A DNA stretch of 14,501 bases from an uncultured Pedobacter sp. (GCA_946478755.1 CAMLDJ010000126.1:1-14501), one strand, 5' to 3'; shown: positions 1 through 7,318, counted from the stretch's first letter. Numbers and translations are program-made. The notes: generated by a model not told the origin, from the letters alone.

Positions 1-1511
1 ATGGAAAGGTCATTTCTCAAGATCAGCTTTGGTGAAGGGTTATAAGTAAAGTTCATCCCTCCACTATACCGGTCCCTGGTGGCTCCTTTCATTACACCTG
101 GCTGGGTCTGATACCTGACGTCAATGCCATAGCGGAAGTTCTCATCTCCACCCTGTGCATTCAGCGAGTGCTTTTGGGCATAGCTGTTGCGCAACGGCTG
201 CGAAAGCCAATAGGTATTTATACCGCTCGCTACATTCCTTAACCTGAAGAACAGCTGTGCGTCTAATACTTCCTGTTGTTCATCACCGTTTGAAGCATTG
301 CTCCGGTCATACATTCCAGCCATTTGCTCATAGGCTATTTTATCTTTCGCATTCAGGACCTGGTAACCGGAAAGATCGGGTCCGGAAAAAGTCAGCTCGT
401 AATTATAACCCAGCTGCAGCTTACCGGCGACAGGAGCTTTTGTGGTGATGACCATCACACCGTTAGCAGCTCTTGAACCATATACAGCTGTTGCCGCCGC
501 ATCTTTGAGGAGTGTGATGGATAGAATACGGTTGATGTCAAGGTCCATCACTTTTTGCAGGGAAACCTCGAAACCATCTAATATAAAAGCAGGGAGGTTG
601 AAAGAACTGCTCAGGTTATTCCGGTCTAACACATCGTCTTTATTGCCAGGGATACCAGGCAATGCGGTAGCGCCACGGACATTGATCCTTGGCAAGGCAT
701 TCGGATCCGACCCGGCAAGGTTGTTATCGAGCAACCTGAACGAAGGATCAAAAGACTGAATTGCCTTTAGCACGTTCTGCGGATTGGTCCTTTTCAGGTC
801 CTCACCTTGTATCACAATGGCATTTCCGGTATAGCTTTCCTTCTTAATGGTCTGGTAACCCGTAACCACAACATCACTCATCAGGTTTACCTGATCTTCC
901 ATGCTAACCGTGATAAACTTGCTATCGCCAACTTTTACTTCCTTCTCCTTAAATCCGATATATGTAAACACCAGGATATCCCCCGGCTGCGCGTCGATCT
1001 TAAATTCGCCCTTGTTGTTGGTCTGTGCCCGTACGTTTCTATTGCCTTTTATGGTAATGTTAACCCCGGGGATGCCAGTCTGGCTCTGCGGATCAATTAC
1101 TTTACCGGTGATGTCGATCCGGTAATTGGCAGTTCCCATGTTCTCAGCAGGTTTATTTCTGATCACGATGGTCTTATTAACAATGTTAAAAGTCAGATTC
1201 TGATCCGTAAGACAGGCCTTAAGGGCCTCTTCCAGGGGAACGTTCTTCAAATCCACATTGAGTGTTTGCTTGTTGAGGTCAACCTTACCACTATAAAAAA
1301 ACAGATATCCGGTCTGTTTTTTAATGTCCTTAAAAACGGTTTCGAGTGTGGTGTTTTTCCTGGAAACCGTCACACTCTGAGAATAGCTAGCGGCAGACAA
1401 ATGCATGGTGCCGATCAGTAATAAAATAGCAGTTAATTTCATCACTATTAGGAATTTGTACTTTACCCACCGCATAGAAAATACGGGGTTGTAAAGAAAA
1501 GTTAATTTCAT
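1..1511 (-). CDS. SusC/RagA-family TonB-dependent outer-membrane receptor with STN signalling domain (partial, 3' end off window)
   Basis: This gene encodes an outer-membrane TonB-dependent transporter that would import glycan fragments and, through its N-terminal domain, signal to the adjacent FecR. There are 503 open codons before the window edge; SusC proteins usually have about 1000-1150 residues, so roughly half is visible. In order: a basic leader of about 23 residues, a hydrophobic signal segment (starting MKLTAILLLIG), an STN domain (about residues 51-118), a CarboxypepD_reg-like beta-sandwich (about 132-213), a TonB-box-like DVVVTGY, and the plug with the family hallmark LLKDAAATAVYGSRAANGV near 334. 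I chose the ATG at 1511 because leaders of this form before the hydrophobic segment are common in Sphingobacteriaceae. An in-frame ATG at 1442 directly precedes the hydrophobic segment and is the alternative. It lies downstream of sigma and fecR genes on the same strand. The substrate cannot be read from sequence. Confidence 0.93.
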   Translation of the reverse strand, partial: MKLTFLYNPVFSMRWVKYKFLIVMKLTAILLLIGTMHLSAASYSQSVTVSRKNTTLETVFKDIKKQTGYLFFYSGKVDLNKQTLNVDLKNVPLEEALKACLTDQNLTFNIVNKTIVIRNKPAENMGTANYRIDITGKVIDPQSQTGIPGVNITIKGNRNVRAQTNNKGEFKIDAQPGDILVFTYIGFKEKEVKVGDSKFITVSMEDQVNLMSDVVVTGYQTIKKESYTGNAIVIQGEDLKRTNPQNVLKAIQSFDPSFRLLDNNLAGSDPNALPRINVRGATALPGIPGNKDDVLDRNNLSSSFNLPAFILDGFEVSLQKVMDLDINRILSITLLKDAAATAVYGSRAANGVMVITTKAPVAGKLQLGYNYELTFSGPDLSGYQVLNAKDKIAYEQMAGMYDRSNASNGDEQQEVLDAQLFFRLRNVASGINTYWLSQPLRNSYAQKHSLNAQGGDENFRYGIDVRYQTQPGVMKGATRDRYSGGMNFTYNPSPKLILRNDLS

Positions 1512-1518
1512 ACTTTTG
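1488..1518 (+). promoter_or_regulatory. Bacteroidota-type promoter, antisense to the susC start
   Basis: The plus strand carries GTTG at 1488-1491, a 19-base spacer, then TACTTTTG at 1511-1518. The second box matches the Bacteroidota primary sigma -7 consensus TAnnTTTG at every defined base. The first matches the -33 TTTG at three of four, and the spacing is in the expected range. It points away from susC and overlaps its start codon. No sense gene lies downstream on this strand before the terminator at 1582-1611. Confidence 0.45.
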
Positions 1519-1521
1519 GAA

Positions 1522-1611
1522 TAGAATTAAGTGAATAAATAGCAACCCGGTCTCAACAGCTGGCTGCTGACTTTTTTTTAGCCGGAAGTGGTGAGATACT
1601 TCCGGTTTTTT
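1522..1611 (+). ncRNA. Predicted cis-antisense small RNA in the susC leader
   Basis: A promoter-like sequence (1488-1518) and an intrinsic terminator (1582-1611) on the plus strand bracket about 90 bases with no reading frame of note. The predicted RNA would be fully complementary to the mRNA leader between fecR and susC, ending at the receptor's translation start. Small antisense RNAs that repress susC expression from this position are known in Bacteroides polysaccharide utilisation loci (the DonS type). Position and architecture match; sequence homology was not tested. The start at about 1522 is inferred from the distance to the -7 box. Confidence 0.42.
1582..1611 (+). terminator. Intrinsic terminator, plus-strand oriented, between fecR and susC
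   Basis: A perfect 8-bp stem, CCGGAAGT (1582-1589) with ACTTCCGG (1598-1605), encloses an 8-base loop and is followed by six T (1606-1611). Read on the minus strand, the direction of fecR and susC, the hairpin is flanked by A-runs and has no U-tract. It can therefore act as a terminator only for a plus-strand transcript. No plus-strand gene is present upstream, which supports an antisense RNA. Confidence 0.6.
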
Positions 1612-1710
1612 AGTCAATATCTTTTTTTTCGGTCTAGTGTAGCATTTTGATCATCAGTTGTGGTTTTGTTGGTTAAAGATTAGTTAGTTGATTTATTTAG
1701 TGTTGTTGTA

Positions 1711-2886
1711 TTATTTAGCATTGCTTACAGAAGAAGGCCGCTGGTTATAGGACACCTTAACAGTTTTGCCGTTGAGTTCAAACTGAACGTTATTGAGTTC
1801 AAGTATTTTGAAAACTTCTGATAACTTGCTGTTCCTGGAGATCTCTCCAAAGTATTTTTCGTCATTTAGCGGGCCGTCATACACAACATCAACGTCATAC
1901 CACCTGGAAACCTGTCGCATTACAGACTTCAGATCGTCATTTTCGAAGGAGAAGACACCATTGATCCAGGCAGTTTCTTTAGTAATATTTACATTACGTT
2001 TAACCGTGGGATTCAAAGTTATTCTGTTCATAACCACTTGCTCTCCGGGTTCAATCAAGGCAGATTCTTTAGTAGAAGAGACCTTGACCGCACCTTCAAG
2101 CAGTGTGGTCCTTATGGTTTGTTCGTCCGCATAAGCATTGACATTAAAATGCGTACCAAGTACCTCTACAGTCTGCAGACCAGAAATTACCTTAAAAGGC
2201 TTTTGTTTGTTGCGGGCGACTTCAAAGTAAGCCTCTCCGTTTAACTCAACCCGGCGATCGTTATTTTTAAAAGATGATGGGAAGCTTAAAGACGAAGCGG
2301 AATTGAGCATCACCCGGGTGCCATCGGAGAGGATGACCGTATATTGCCCGCCCTTTGGCGTAGCGATTGTATTGGTTGTATTTTCAGTTGATTTTCCCTC
2401 ATCGTCAATCATAGTATAGATCAGCTCCCCCTCCTCAGATTTGCTGACGCTGATCCCGGATTGTTTAGAGATTTCTCCTTTGGCAACGTCATTCAGCACA
2501 ATTTTCTTACCATTGGCAAGCGTAAGAATGGCCTTGTCACTTCCGGGTGCAACATCAGTAGCCATTGCAATGTCGTCAGGCTGTTGCCTATCTCCGGTAG
2601 TGTAAAGATATAGCCCCGTACCAAGCGCCATAAGGACAATCGCAGCTGCGGCAACCCGCGGCCACATGCTAAAGCGTTTAGCTGCTGGCTTTATGGGCAA
2701 ACCAGACCTTTCGAGTGTATTGATCCAGATTTCATCCTTCAAATGCAGAAAGTTGTTCCCCTCATCCGGCGACTCTTGCTTCCTGGATTCCTCCAGATAC
2801 CAATTCTCTATCCAGGCCTTTTCTTCAGCAGTTGCCAATTCCTGATTATACCTTTCTATGAGTTCCCTTGCCTGATCTCTGTTCAT
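1711..2886 (-). CDS. FecR-family anti-sigma factor
   Basis: This is an inner-membrane anti-sigma factor. It is expected to bind the adjacent ECF sigma factor through its cytoplasmic N-terminus and to sense the STN domain of the SusC receptor through its periplasmic part. The 391 residues fit the usual Bacteroidota length. Visible parts are a cytoplasmic helical region (1-75), one transmembrane segment (about 76-95, AAAAIVLMALGTGLYLY), a FecR domain (about 174-270, with GEAYFEV at 217 and GTHFNVNAY at 244), and a C-terminal DUF4974/STN-like domain (about 315-380, starting near FENDDLKSVMRQVSRWYDV). The ATG at 2886 is preceded by AGGA only three bases upstream, closer than usual. It lies 112 bases after the sigma gene and 199 bases before the receptor gene, all in one direction. 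Confidence 0.95.
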   Translation of the reverse strand: MNRDQARELIERYNQELATAEEKAWIENWYLEESRKQESPDEGNNFLHLKDEIWINTLERSGLPIKPAAKRFSMWPRVAAAAIVLMALGTGLYLYTTGDRQQPDDIAMATDVAPGSDKAILTLANGKKIVLNDVAKGEISKQSGISVSKSEEGELIYTMIDDEGKSTENTTNTIATPKGGQYTVILSDGTRVMLNSASSLSFPSSFKNNDRRVELNGEAYFEVARNKQKPFKVISGLQTVEVLGTHFNVNAYADEQTIRTTLLEGAVKVSSTKESALIEPGEQVVMNRITLNPTVKRNVNITKETAWINGVFSFENDDLKSVMRQVSRWYDVDVVYDGPLNDEKYFGEISRNSKLSEVFKILELNNVQFELNGKTVKVSYNQRPSSVSNAK

Positions 2887-2932
2887 TATTCCTATATATA
2901 AAAGAGCGGTTTAATAAAAGAACAGTTGAAGT

Positions 2933-2946
2933 TACCCCTGGGGGTA
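2933..2946. repeat. Short GC-rich palindrome between sigma and fecR genes
   Basis: TACCCC (2933-2938) and GGGGTA (2941-2946) form a 6-bp perfect inverted repeat with a two-base centre, in the otherwise AT-rich 112-base gap between the sigma and fecR genes. It could be a protein site or a small mRNA hairpin that separates expression of the two genes. There is no T-tract, so it is not a standard terminator. Confidence 0.35.
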
Positions 2947-2998
2947 GGTGATGTAAAAATAAATTTAAAAAGAGTCCCTGATCATCAGGAAATGGAAA

Positions 2999-3580
2999 CT
3001 AACGCAGAAAAAACAAGACAAAAACGCCCGCCCCAATCATAGAAATTCTGTTCTTTATAATTTTCAAGGCATTCTGAACCTGCTTTTTTACCGTTTGATC
3101 GGAAAGATTTAATCTCGCTGCAATTTCCTTATGAGAAAGGTTGTCTTTTCGGCTCAATTCAAAGATTTCCCGCATTTTTGGCGGCAGATTTCTAATTTCC
3201 GCTTCAACAATTTCGAGGATCTGTTTTTCGTCAAATAAAGAGGCTTCATTGGTTGATTCCGTAACAAAACTGGCAATAGCGCTTAAATAATCATTTCGGA
3301 CCTTATCCTGAGCAATTAAATTCAATACTTTGTTCCTTGCAGAAATATAGAGGTGACCTGAGAGCTTAATATTTACGTTGAGCGTTGATGATTTTAGCCA
3401 AAGGGTACTGAATACATCCTGAACTATGTCCTTTGAACTGTCCTCATCCTTCAACATCCTGTAGGTATGGTGATACATTTCTGCCCAGTAACGATTGTAT
3501 ATTTCAGTAAATGCCAGCTGGTCGCCCTGTTTTAATAAAACGGTCAGTTCCTCGTCCCTGAAATCCCTGTAAACTGGCAT
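2999..3580 (-). CDS. ECF-type RNA polymerase sigma factor (FecI-like, Bacteroidota expansion family)
   Basis: This extracytoplasmic-function sigma factor would redirect RNA polymerase to the adjacent receptor operon once released from FecR. At 193 residues it has the standard length. Region 2 spans about 25-92 (AFTEIYNRYW, then DIVQDVFSTLW). Region 4 spans about 120-175, with LPPKMREIF followed by the helix-turn-helix SHKEIAARLNLSDQTVKKQ. A short hydrophobic tail (MIGAGVFVLFFL) ends the protein, as is frequent in this Bacteroidota group. The ATG at 3580 gives a normal N-terminus (MPVYRDFRDEELTVLLKQGD). It is transcribed away from the aminopeptidase gene across a 131-base divergent intergenic region and is the first gene of the sigma/anti-sigma/SusC cassette. 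Confidence 0.95.
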   Translation of the reverse strand: MPVYRDFRDEELTVLLKQGDQLAFTEIYNRYWAEMYHHTYRMLKDEDSSKDIVQDVFSTLWLKSSTLNVNIKLSGHLYISARNKVLNLIAQDKVRNDYLSAIASFVTESTNEASLFDEKQILEIVEAEIRNLPPKMREIFELSRKDNLSHKEIAARLNLSDQTVKKQVQNALKIIKNRISMIGAGVFVLFFLR

Positions 3581-3607
3581 GGCTTAGCTGATCTGATTAG
3601 ATCTGAA

Positions 3608-3615
3608 CGAAAATA
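3608..3615 (-). promoter_or_regulatory. Possible -7 element for the sigma-factor gene
   Basis: On the minus strand this reads TATTTTCG, one base from the Bacteroidota TAnnTTTG -7 box. It lies about 28 bases upstream of the sigma gene ATG. No convincing TTTG -33 box is seen at the expected distance, so this is weak. Confidence 0.22.
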
Positions 3616-3655
3616 GGCTTTTTAATCGGAAATATAAAAGCGTGCCACACACCTA

Positions 3656-3688
3656 TTTACAATCTTCTTCATATTTTACATAAATTCG
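3656..3688 (+). promoter_or_regulatory. Possible promoter of the Xaa-Pro aminopeptidase gene
   Basis: TTTA (3656-3659), 21 bases, then TAAATTCG (3681-3688) resembles the Bacteroidota TTTG / TAnnTTTG pair with one mismatch in each box. The ATG follows 23 bases later. The stretch before the ATG is A-rich with no Shine-Dalgarno sequence, which is normal for this phylum. Confidence 0.27.
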
Positions 3689-3711
3689 CAAACTGAAATA
3701 AAAAAACTGAT

Positions 3712-5487
3712 ATGACTTATCCTGAAAAACTTACCCAAATACGCAATCAAATGAGGGTTGACGGTGTAGATGCTTACATTATTCCATCGGCCGACCCGCA
3801 TATTAGTGAATATTTACCTAACCATTATAAGTGCATCCCTTTCGTATCTGGCTTTAGGGGCTCAGCAGGAACATTGGTCATTACTCATGATCATGCTGGT
3901 CTGTGGACTGATTTCAGGTATTTTGAACAGGCTGAAGAGGAATTAAAGGGTACTGGCTTTGAGCTTATGAAGCAAAAGATCCAGCACGCTCCGGAATATA
4001 TTCAATGGTTAACGGAAAAACTCTACAAAGGTGCCGTGGTTGCCGCAGATGACAAATTGGTATCTGTCTTGCTAGGTGATCTGCTGACACAGAAATTTTC
4101 GGTTAAGGGAATTAGCCTGAGCAGCAAAGATTATTTAGACCCTTTATGGGAAAACAGGCCCGGACTGCCTGCTGAAAAAGCATTTTTAATTGAAGATCAA
4201 CATATTGGTCAGTCTGTAAAATCGAAACTGGAACAGGTAAGAGCGGTTTTGCAGCAGCAAGACGCAAGCCACCACCTGATCTCTTCCCTGGATGATCTGG
4301 CCTGGCTGTTCAATATCCGCGGCAAGGACGTAAGTTATAACCCTGTGGTTTTGAGTTTCGCCCTGATCAGCCTGGATGGAGCAACGCTATTTGTAGATAC
4401 AAGTAAGCTCACAGCCGAAGAAAAAGGAACCCTATTGGAAAGTGGTGTAGAAATACAGCCGTATGAGGCCATCGAAGAGGCCCTGTTGAGCATTCCGCTT
4501 AACAGTTCGATCCTCATAGATCCAAAACGCAATTGCTTTGCTTTCTATAAACTGATTCCTGAATCGGTCACCATTATTAAAGACACTAACCCTACCACTA
4601 ACTTAAAAGCTATTAAAAATGAGACGGAGCTTTCCAATACGCGTAAAGCAATGCTCAGGGACGGTGTAGCCATCACTCGTTTCCTGAAATGGCTTTCAGA
4701 AAACACAGGAAAAACAGCCATCACTGAACTGTCTGCTGCTGCTGAATTGCGCAGATTCAGGCAAGAACAAGAAGGTTTTGTGGGCGATAGTTTCAATACC
4801 ATCAGTGCTTATAAAGCACATGGTGCACTGCCACATTACGGAGCATCTGAAGAAAGTAATGCTGATGTGAAGGAAGAAGGTTTATTTCTGGTAGATTCCG
4901 GGGGCCAGTATTTCTATGGCACAACAGACATCACACGTACCATTCCAATGGGCAACCATACAGAAGAAGAATGTATCGATTATACCCTGGTTTTAAAAGG
5001 CATGATAGATGGTTGTAAAGTGCGTTTTCCTAAGGGCACCTGTGGTTATCAGATCGATGCGATTACCAGGAAACCTTTGTGGGATTATGCCATTAATTAT
5101 GGACACGGGACCGGTCATGGTGTTGGTTACTTTTTGAACGTTCATGAAGGACCGCAGGTTATTAATCCGACGGCCAATCCGGTAGCTATTGAACCGGGCA
5201 TGATCACTTCCATAGAACCGGGAATTTATCGTCCGGGTAAACACGGCATCCGGATCGAAAATCTGGTCAATGCCATCACAGACATCAGCAACGATTTTAA
5301 TGAATTCTATGCTTTTGAGTGCCTGACCATTGCCCCTATCAGCACTAAAATTGTTAAAAAAGAACTGCTGGAAAAAGCGCAGCTTGATTGGCTAAACAAC
5401 TATAATCAGCTGGTATTCGAAAAATTAAGCCCCTTATTGACTGCTGAAGAAGCCGCATGGTTAAAAGAAGAAACGAAAACGATATAA
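3712..5487 (+). CDS. Xaa-Pro aminopeptidase (aminopeptidase P, peptidase family M24B)
   Basis: This is a metallopeptidase that releases the N-terminal residue from peptides with proline in position 2. At 591 residues it has the long three-domain architecture of eukaryotic-type cytosolic aminopeptidase P, rather than the ~440-residue E. coli PepP form. It has two creatinase-like N-terminal domains (about 1-300), an M24 catalytic domain (about 310-530), and a short C-terminal M24_C domain. The complete dinuclear metal set is visible: D395 (VDSGGQY), D406 (TTDITRT), H469 (GHGTGHGVGYFLNVHEGP), E502 (ITSIEPG) and E516 (GIRIENL). There is no signal peptide, so it should be cytoplasmic. It is a single-gene unit, divergent from the sigma gene and convergent with the fucose operon. 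Nothing in the sequence ties it to either system; it is probably a housekeeping peptidase. Confidence 0.96.
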   Translation: MTYPEKLTQIRNQMRVDGVDAYIIPSADPHISEYLPNHYKCIPFVSGFRGSAGTLVITHDHAGLWTDFRYFEQAEEELKGTGFELMKQKIQHAPEYIQWLTEKLYKGAVVAADDKLVSVLLGDLLTQKFSVKGISLSSKDYLDPLWENRPGLPAEKAFLIEDQHIGQSVKSKLEQVRAVLQQQDASHHLISSLDDLAWLFNIRGKDVSYNPVVLSFALISLDGATLFVDTSKLTAEEKGTLLESGVEIQPYEAIEEALLSIPLNSSILIDPKRNCFAFYKLIPESVTIIKDTNPTTNLKAIKNETELSNTRKAMLRDGVAITRFLKWLSENTGKTAITELSAAAELRRFRQEQEGFVGDSFNTISAYKAHGALPHYGASEESNADVKEEGLFLVDSGGQYFYGTTDITRTIPMGNHTEEECIDYTLVLKGMIDGCKVRFPKGTCGYQIDAITRKPLWDYAINYGHGTGHGVGYFLNVHEGPQVINPTANPVAIEPGMITSIEPGIYRPGKHGIRIENLVNAITDISNDFNEFYAFECLTIAPISTKIVKKELLEKAQLDWLNNYNQLVFEKLSPLLTAEEAAWLKEETKTI

Positions 5488-5496
5488 ATCAATACG

Positions 5497-5526
5497 TACC
5501 TAAAACTTAGATATAACCTTTAGGTA
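5497..5526. repeat. Small inverted repeat after the aminopeptidase stop codon
   Basis: TACCTAAA (5497-5504) and TTTAGGTA (5519-5526) are perfectly complementary with a 14-base loop, starting nine bases after the stop codon. There is no T-tract, so it is not an intrinsic terminator. It could stabilise the 3' end of the mRNA. Confidence 0.35.
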
Positions 5527-5565
5527 TCCACATGCTCTTAGTGCACCTTGCCTGGTGAACATTAC

Positions 5566-5670
5566 AAAAAAAGCGGGTATGCTGTGAAAAGGCATAGGAA
5601 CTTTTGCATTCTTTTGATTTAAAAAGAATGCAAAAGATTCCAGCTTTGGAATAGCATACCCGCTTTTTTT
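5566..5670. terminator. Nested bidirectional terminator / palindrome between convergent transcripts
   Basis: An 18-bp perfect outer stem pairs 5566-5583 (seven A, then GCGGGTATGCT) with 5653-5670 (AGCATACCCGC, then seven T). Because it is A-flanked on the left and T-flanked on the right, it can terminate in both directions, as expected between the plus-strand aminopeptidase gene and the minus-strand fucose operon. Inside lies a 15-bp perfect hairpin (5601-5615 with 5622-5636, CTTTTGCATTCTTTT arm), flanked by GGAA and TTCC that extend it. A third small hairpin, ATTCCA/TGGAAT, sits at 5637-5652. The interior shares GCTGGAATCTTT on its minus strand with the palindrome at 13633-13707. Confidence 0.8.
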
Positions 5671-5686
5671 AGAAGATATTAAAGCA

Positions 5687-6475
5687 TTAAGCAGGACTAA
5701 CAGATCTGTCCAGATGCACATATCCCCCATCCACATAGACCAGCTGTCCCGTAGTGTGGCTCGAAGCGTCAGACAATAAAAACACGGTCGCATTGGCAAT
5801 CTCTTCGGCAGTCGTCATTCTCTGTCCAAGAGGGATCTTAGCCTTTATGGCCGCCAGCTTCTCTTCCGCATTTGGAATCGAGCTGATCCAGGTCTGGTAT
5901 AATGGCGTATAACACTCTGCAACAATAACAGCATTCACCCTGATGCCATAAGGCAACAGCTCAACCGCCCATTCACGGGTTAGTGCATTTCTTGCACCAT
6001 TTGATGCTGCGTAAGCGGAAGTCCCCCCCTGGCCCGTGTCCGCTACCTTTGAGCCGATGTTAACGATCGAACCATTTGAAGCCTTGAGTGCCGGCAGCGC
6101 GTGATGTGCCATCAGGTAATAATGAATCACATTTTTATGCAGGCTCTCGACAAACTTCTCGTAATTCCCGCTTTCCAGTCCCACGCCGTCATTTACTCCT
6201 GCATTATTTACAAGGCCATCAATCCTGCCAAATTTCTCCAGCACAAGATCAACGGCTTTCGCCACATCGGCAGGTTTGGTCAGCTCTGCAGCCACCTGGA
6301 ATACCTGGCCACCCTTTGTAATGATATCATTGGCCAGCTTCAGGTTATCCTGTTCATTTCTTCCGATAATTACCGGAATAGCCCCTTCTTTTGCCAGTAC
6401 CCTTACAATACCTTCTCCAATACCCTTCGCACCGCCGGTAACCATGACCACTTTATCTTTCAATTGCAAATCCAT
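5687..6475 (-). CDS. SDR-family oxidoreductase, probable L-fucose 1-dehydrogenase (catalytic Lys replaced by Asn)
   Basis: Probably oxidises L-fucose to L-fuconolactone, the first step of the non-phosphorylative pathway. At 262 residues it is a classical SDR. TGGAKGIG (13-20) binds the dinucleotide, R39 after beta-2 would favour NADP, and an NNAG motif follows. Catalytic S142 and Y155 are spaced normally, but the YxxxK motif reads YAASN, so residue 159 is Asn (codon AAT) where Lys is expected. The TREWAVELLPYGIRVNAV segment and the DGGYVHLDR ending resemble proteins annotated as L-fucose dehydrogenase. It is the last gene of the operon, 12 bases after the lactonase gene. The role is inferred from context and from the other SDR in the operon fitting the second oxidation. 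Whether the Asn is inactivating or normal for this subgroup cannot be decided here. Confidence 0.85.
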   Translation of the reverse strand: MDLQLKDKVVMVTGGAKGIGEGIVRVLAKEGAIPVIIGRNEQDNLKLANDIITKGGQVFQVAAELTKPADVAKAVDLVLEKFGRIDGLVNNAGVNDGVGLESGNYEKFVESLHKNVIHYYLMAHHALPALKASNGSIVNIGSKVADTGQGGTSAYAASNGARNALTREWAVELLPYGIRVNAVIVAECYTPLYQTWISSIPNAEEKLAAIKAKIPLGQRMTTAEEIANATVFLLSDASSHTTGQLVYVDGGYVHLDRSVSPA

Positions 6476-6487
6476 TGCTTGTTCGCT

Positions 6488-7318
6488 TTATAAATTATAA
6501 AATTTTGTTGCATTACCTCCCCAGAACATAGCCTGCTCATTTGCGGACAGCTTCGAGGTATATCCCTCCATTAAATCCAGTACCTCCTGATAGGAGGCTG
6601 CGAGGAGACAAACCGGCCAATCAGATCCATACATCAGTCTGTCTATTCCAAAGGCTTCAAACACGACATCCAGATAAGGATTAAAATCCTCAGGCTTCCA
6701 TTTTTTATGATCCGCCTCAGTAACCATTCCCGACACTTTACAAAAGACATTTCCACATCTGGCAAGGGCTATGATATCCCTTTTCCACGCTTCGACCCCA
6801 CCATTTTTGATGTCAGGCTTTGCAATGTGATCAAGCACAAAAGGCTGATCCGGGAATCGGGCAGCAAACTCCGCTGCGTATTTTAGCTGATCTGGAAAGA
6901 TCAGAATGTCATAAGTGTAACCGAACTTTTTCAACTTACTGATGCCATTCAAAAATTCAGGTTTCAGCATCAACGCCCGATCAGACTCACCTTGCAGGAT
7001 ATGCCTGAAGCCCTTCAGTTTTCCGTAGGCAGACAACGCTGAAAGCTGATCCTCAATATCTTGCGCCCGAAGGTCGATCCAGCCCACAATACCTTTAACA
7101 AAGGTATGATCTTCCCCATTTTTGAGCTGAAAAAGATTCTCGGCGGCCGACTGGTCTGACTGGACCACAACACAGCCATCAAAATGATTTTGCTGAAGCT
7201 CCGGCAACAATTGTGATGGCATGAAATCAGCCCTCAGCACCGCCATATCCTCAGTGATCCAGCTGTCCCTTACCTCATCATAGATCCAGAAATGTTGATG
7301 TGCATCAATTTTTAACAT
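6488..7318 (-). CDS. Amidohydrolase-family lactonase, probable L-fuconolactonase
   Basis: Predicted to hydrolyse L-fucono-lactone to L-fuconate in the cytoplasm. At 276 residues it has the usual length for the COG3618 / amidohydrolase_2 group, which includes the known L-fuconolactonases. Metal and active-site positions are in order: HxH at 7-9 (DAHQHFW), H106 (GFRHILQG), H164 (LDHIAKPD) and D233 (YGSDWPV). The C-terminal FWGGNATKFYNL is also typical. There is no signal peptide. Its start overlaps the end of the upstream FAH-family gene by 14 bases, indicating translational coupling, and the candidate L-fucose dehydrogenase follows directly. Family assignment is firm; substrate is inferred from the operon. 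Confidence 0.92.
   Translation of the reverse strand: MLKIDAHQHFWIYDEVRDSWITEDMAVLRADFMPSQLLPELQQNHFDGCVVVQSDQSAAENLFQLKNGEDHTFVKGIVGWIDLRAQDIEDQLSALSAYGKLKGFRHILQGESDRALMLKPEFLNGISKLKKFGYTYDILIFPDQLKYAAEFAARFPDQPFVLDHIAKPDIKNGGVEAWKRDIIALARCGNVFCKVSGMVTEADHKKWKPEDFNPYLDVVFEAFGIDRLMYGSDWPVCLLAASYQEVLDLMEGYTSKLSANEQAMFWGGNATKFYNL

Noticed and set aside
807..1421. 204-codon plus-strand open frame antisense to susC
   Set aside because: It lies wholly inside the susC coding region in another frame, has no recognisable domain, and the opposite strand encodes clear STN, carboxypeptidase-like and plug domains.
1582..1611. Terminator for the fecR transcript
   Set aside because: In the fecR direction the hairpin is followed by A residues, not T, so it cannot act as an intrinsic terminator for that strand.
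1387..1617. 76-codon minus-strand open frame spanning the susC start
   Set aside because: It starts at TTG, runs out of frame into susC and across the terminator hairpin, and its product looks like nothing known.
6101..6493. 130-codon plus-strand open frame inside the last SDR gene
   Set aside because: Its sequence is the frame shadow of the SDR gene, which has all expected nucleotide-binding motifs on the minus strand.
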